This document shows positions 6,204-7,306 of a DNA stretch of 7,306 nucleotides, one piece after another (the stretch's first letter is position 1; each line of letters begins with the position of its first letter). Below the pieces are notes generated by a model. It did no database searches. It worked only from the letters and a program-made list of their open reading frames with translations, and was not told the DNA's origin. This DNA is from an uncultured Pseudorhodobacter sp. Its GTDB lineage: Bacteria; Pseudomonadota; Alphaproteobacteria; Rhodobacterales; Rhodobacteraceae. The position numbers and the translations under genes were made by a program. Location of the stretch: NCBI GenBank assembly GCA_945952425.1, contig CAMFIX010000146.1, forward strand, positions 1-7,306, read 5' to 3'.

Positions 6204-7082
6204 TCAGACCTCCACCTTCAGGGCGCGGACATAGGTGACCCCGACGATCAGCGAGCAGATCAGCGAGATCACCGCCACCGCCGCGCCATAGCCCAGCTGA
6301 TAGGCGGTGAAGCTTTGGTTGAAGATATAGATGCCGAGGATCTCGGTGGCGCCGCCGGGCCCGCCCCGGGTCAGCGCATAGACGAAGCCGAAGATCGAAA
6401 TCGTCGAGACGGTCGAGACCAGCATATACAGGAAGATCGTCGGCAGGATCAGCGGCAGGGTAATCAGGCGAAAGACCTGGAAGGGCTTGGCGCCATCCAT
6501 CACGGCGGCCTCGTAGACCTCTTCGGGCACCGAGGAGAGGCCCGCCGTCAAGAGGATCATCGCGGTCGCAATCCCGCGCCAGGTGTTGACGATGATGATG
6601 GCGGTCAGGGGGAAGGTGTTCAGCCAGTCCTGCGGCGCAAGACCGAAGGCCATGACGATGCGCGACAGAACCGCGTGATCGCCCCCCGCCAGCATGGAAA
6701 TCCAGATGAAGCCTGCCACGACCTCGGGCACGGCATTGGGCAAAAGCAGGATGCCGTTGATGAGGGGCCGCAGCCGAAGCGGCCGGTTCAGCAGGATCGC
6801 CGAGACCAGCCCCAGCACGAATTGCCCGATCACCGCCGAGCCCAGCACGAACCAGAAGGTGACCAGCAGCGAGTTCCAGAAGCTCGCATCGCCGAACAGC
6901 CTCGCGTAGTTCTTCCACCCCACGAAGCGCGGGTTGGCGGCGCCGGGGCCGACGAGGGCGACATTGGTGAAGCTCAGCCAGACGGAATAGACCGCGGGCC
7001 AGATCACGAGGAACAGCAGCAAAAGCACCGAGGGCAGAAGGATCGCCCGAAGTTGCCAGGCCGCGCGCTGTTGATAGGTCAT
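6204..7082 (-). CDS. Sugar ABC transporter permease, MalF type
   Basis: Inner-membrane permease of 292 residues, the first channel subunit of the operon 1 importer. The sequence shows about six membrane segments (near 12-36, 72-97, 107-130, 158-181, 207-232 and 262-285). The EAA loop EAAVMDGAKPFQVFRLITLP (191-210) is followed by ILPTIFLYMLVSTVSTI, and the FVYALTRGGPGGATEILG region (233-250) is characteristic of CUT1 MalF/UgpA-like permeases. It lacks the large periplasmic insert of Escherichia coli MalF, as most CUT1 homologues do. No clear Shine-Dalgarno sequence precedes the ATG at 7080-7082 and no better in-frame start is seen nearby, so initiation may be weak. It follows the binding-protein gene after a 68-base spacer with a strong hairpin and abuts the MalG-type gene directly. 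Confidence 0.94.
   Translation of the reverse strand: MTYQQRAAWQLRAILLPSVLLLLFLVIWPAVYSVWLSFTNVALVGPGAANPRFVGWKNYARLFGDASFWNSLLVTFWFVLGSAVIGQFVLGLVSAILLNRPLRLRPLINGILLLPNAVPEVVAGFIWISMLAGGDHAVLSRIVMAFGLAPQDWLNTFPLTAIIIVNTWRGIATAMILLTAGLSSVPEEVYEAAVMDGAKPFQVFRLITLPLILPTIFLYMLVSTVSTISIFGFVYALTRGGPGGATEILGIYIFNQSFTAYQLGYGAAVAVISLICSLIVGVTYVRALKVEV
6208..6213 (-). promoter_or_regulatory. Ribosome binding site of the MalG-type permease
   Basis: GGAGGT on the minus strand lies within the last codons of the MalF-type gene, 4 bases before the next ATG. It is the best Shine-Dalgarno match in the window and decides the start at 6203 over the methionine 15 codons further in. Confidence 0.8.
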
Positions 7083-7103
7083 GGCAGGAACCGTTGCGGA
7101 AAG

Positions 7104-7131
7104 GGGCGGGCGCGGGGAGACGCGCCCGCCC
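7104..7131 (-). other. Intercistronic RNA hairpin between binding protein and permease (operon 1)
   Basis: Perfect 11-bp inverted repeat: GGGCGGGCGCG (7104-7114) and CGCGCCCGCCC (7121-7131) around a 6-base loop. On the transcribed sense the stem is followed by CTTTCC, too short a U-tract for a strong terminator. It lies 19 bases after the stop codon of the partial binding-protein gene and before the MalF-type permease, the same place as the hairpin in operon 2. Likely roles are protection of the binding-protein mRNA 3' end or partial termination. This is inferred. Confidence 0.75.
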
Positions 7132-7150
7132 GAGGCATCAAGCGGTGGAG

Positions 7151-7306
7151 CTACTTGACGGCCTCTTCGCCGAGCACGCCGGTGACGTAATCGACGAGGA
7201 TCTTCTGCGCGGCGGCTGCATCGGCCTCTTTGCGCAGGATGGCCTCGGTGGCGCGCGCCACGCCCTCGGGCGTCATGATGAACGGCCCGGCGCCGGTCTC
7301 GGGGGC
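7151..7306 (-). CDS. Probable sugar ABC transporter substrate-binding protein, C-terminal end only
   Basis: The last 51 codons of a minus-strand gene that enters from the right edge, ending GEEAVK before the TAG stop at 7151-7153. The readable residues begin APETGAGPFIMTPEGVARAT and continue through a helix rich in alanine and charged residues (EAILRKEADAAAAQKILVDY). Such a tail fits the C-terminal helix of an extracellular sugar-binding protein. Position is the main argument: in CUT1 operons the binding-protein gene usually comes just before the MalF-type permease. A 68-base hairpin-containing spacer separates the two genes. The fragment is too short to identify the family from sequence alone, so the product name is an inference from context. 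Confidence 0.7.
   Translation of the reverse strand, partial: APETGAGPFIMTPEGVARATEAILRKEADAAAAQKILVDYVTGVLGEEAVK

Overview
The window is strongly GC-rich, with a marked G/C bias at third codon positions. It is densely packed with genes that all lie on the minus strand. Codon use, the ATGA start/stop overlaps and the protein sequences look like an alphaproteobacterium of the Rhodobacter/Paracoccus type. That placement is an inference from style and not from a marker gene.

Two ABC-importer operons run one after the other, read from high to low coordinates. Operon 1 (7306 to 3457) is a sugar importer of the MalF/MalG/MalK (CUT1) type. It contains the last 51 codons of a probable solute-binding protein, two permeases, a ThuA-family protein and a MalK/UgpC-type ATPase. 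The ThuA gene between the permeases and the ATPase suggests a disaccharide such as trehalose as substrate. It resembles the rhizobial thu operon, but in a different gene order and with no thuB in view.

A 151-base gap (3306-3456) separates the operons. It shows no canonical intrinsic terminator. It holds an AT-richer pocket with an imperfect palindrome, two overlapping hairpins that cannot form together, and the ribosome binding site of operon 2.

Operon 2 (3305 to 1) is a complete importer except that its ATPase runs off the left edge. It has a periplasmic binding protein of the iron/polyamine/phosphonate-like class, two PotB/PotC-type permeases and an ATPase. The last three genes are joined by 4-base ATGA overlaps. 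The substrate cannot be named from sequence alone.

In both operons the binding-protein gene is separated from the first permease gene by a short spacer holding a perfect 10-11 bp GC-rich hairpin, while the other junctions are tight. This layout is expected if the binding protein is made in excess over the membrane parts. I see no RNA genes, mobile elements, CRISPR arrays or phage genes, and no sign of a wholly new system. The points worth checking are the leader and intercistronic RNA structures, the rearranged thu-like gene order, and the unknown substrate of operon 2.
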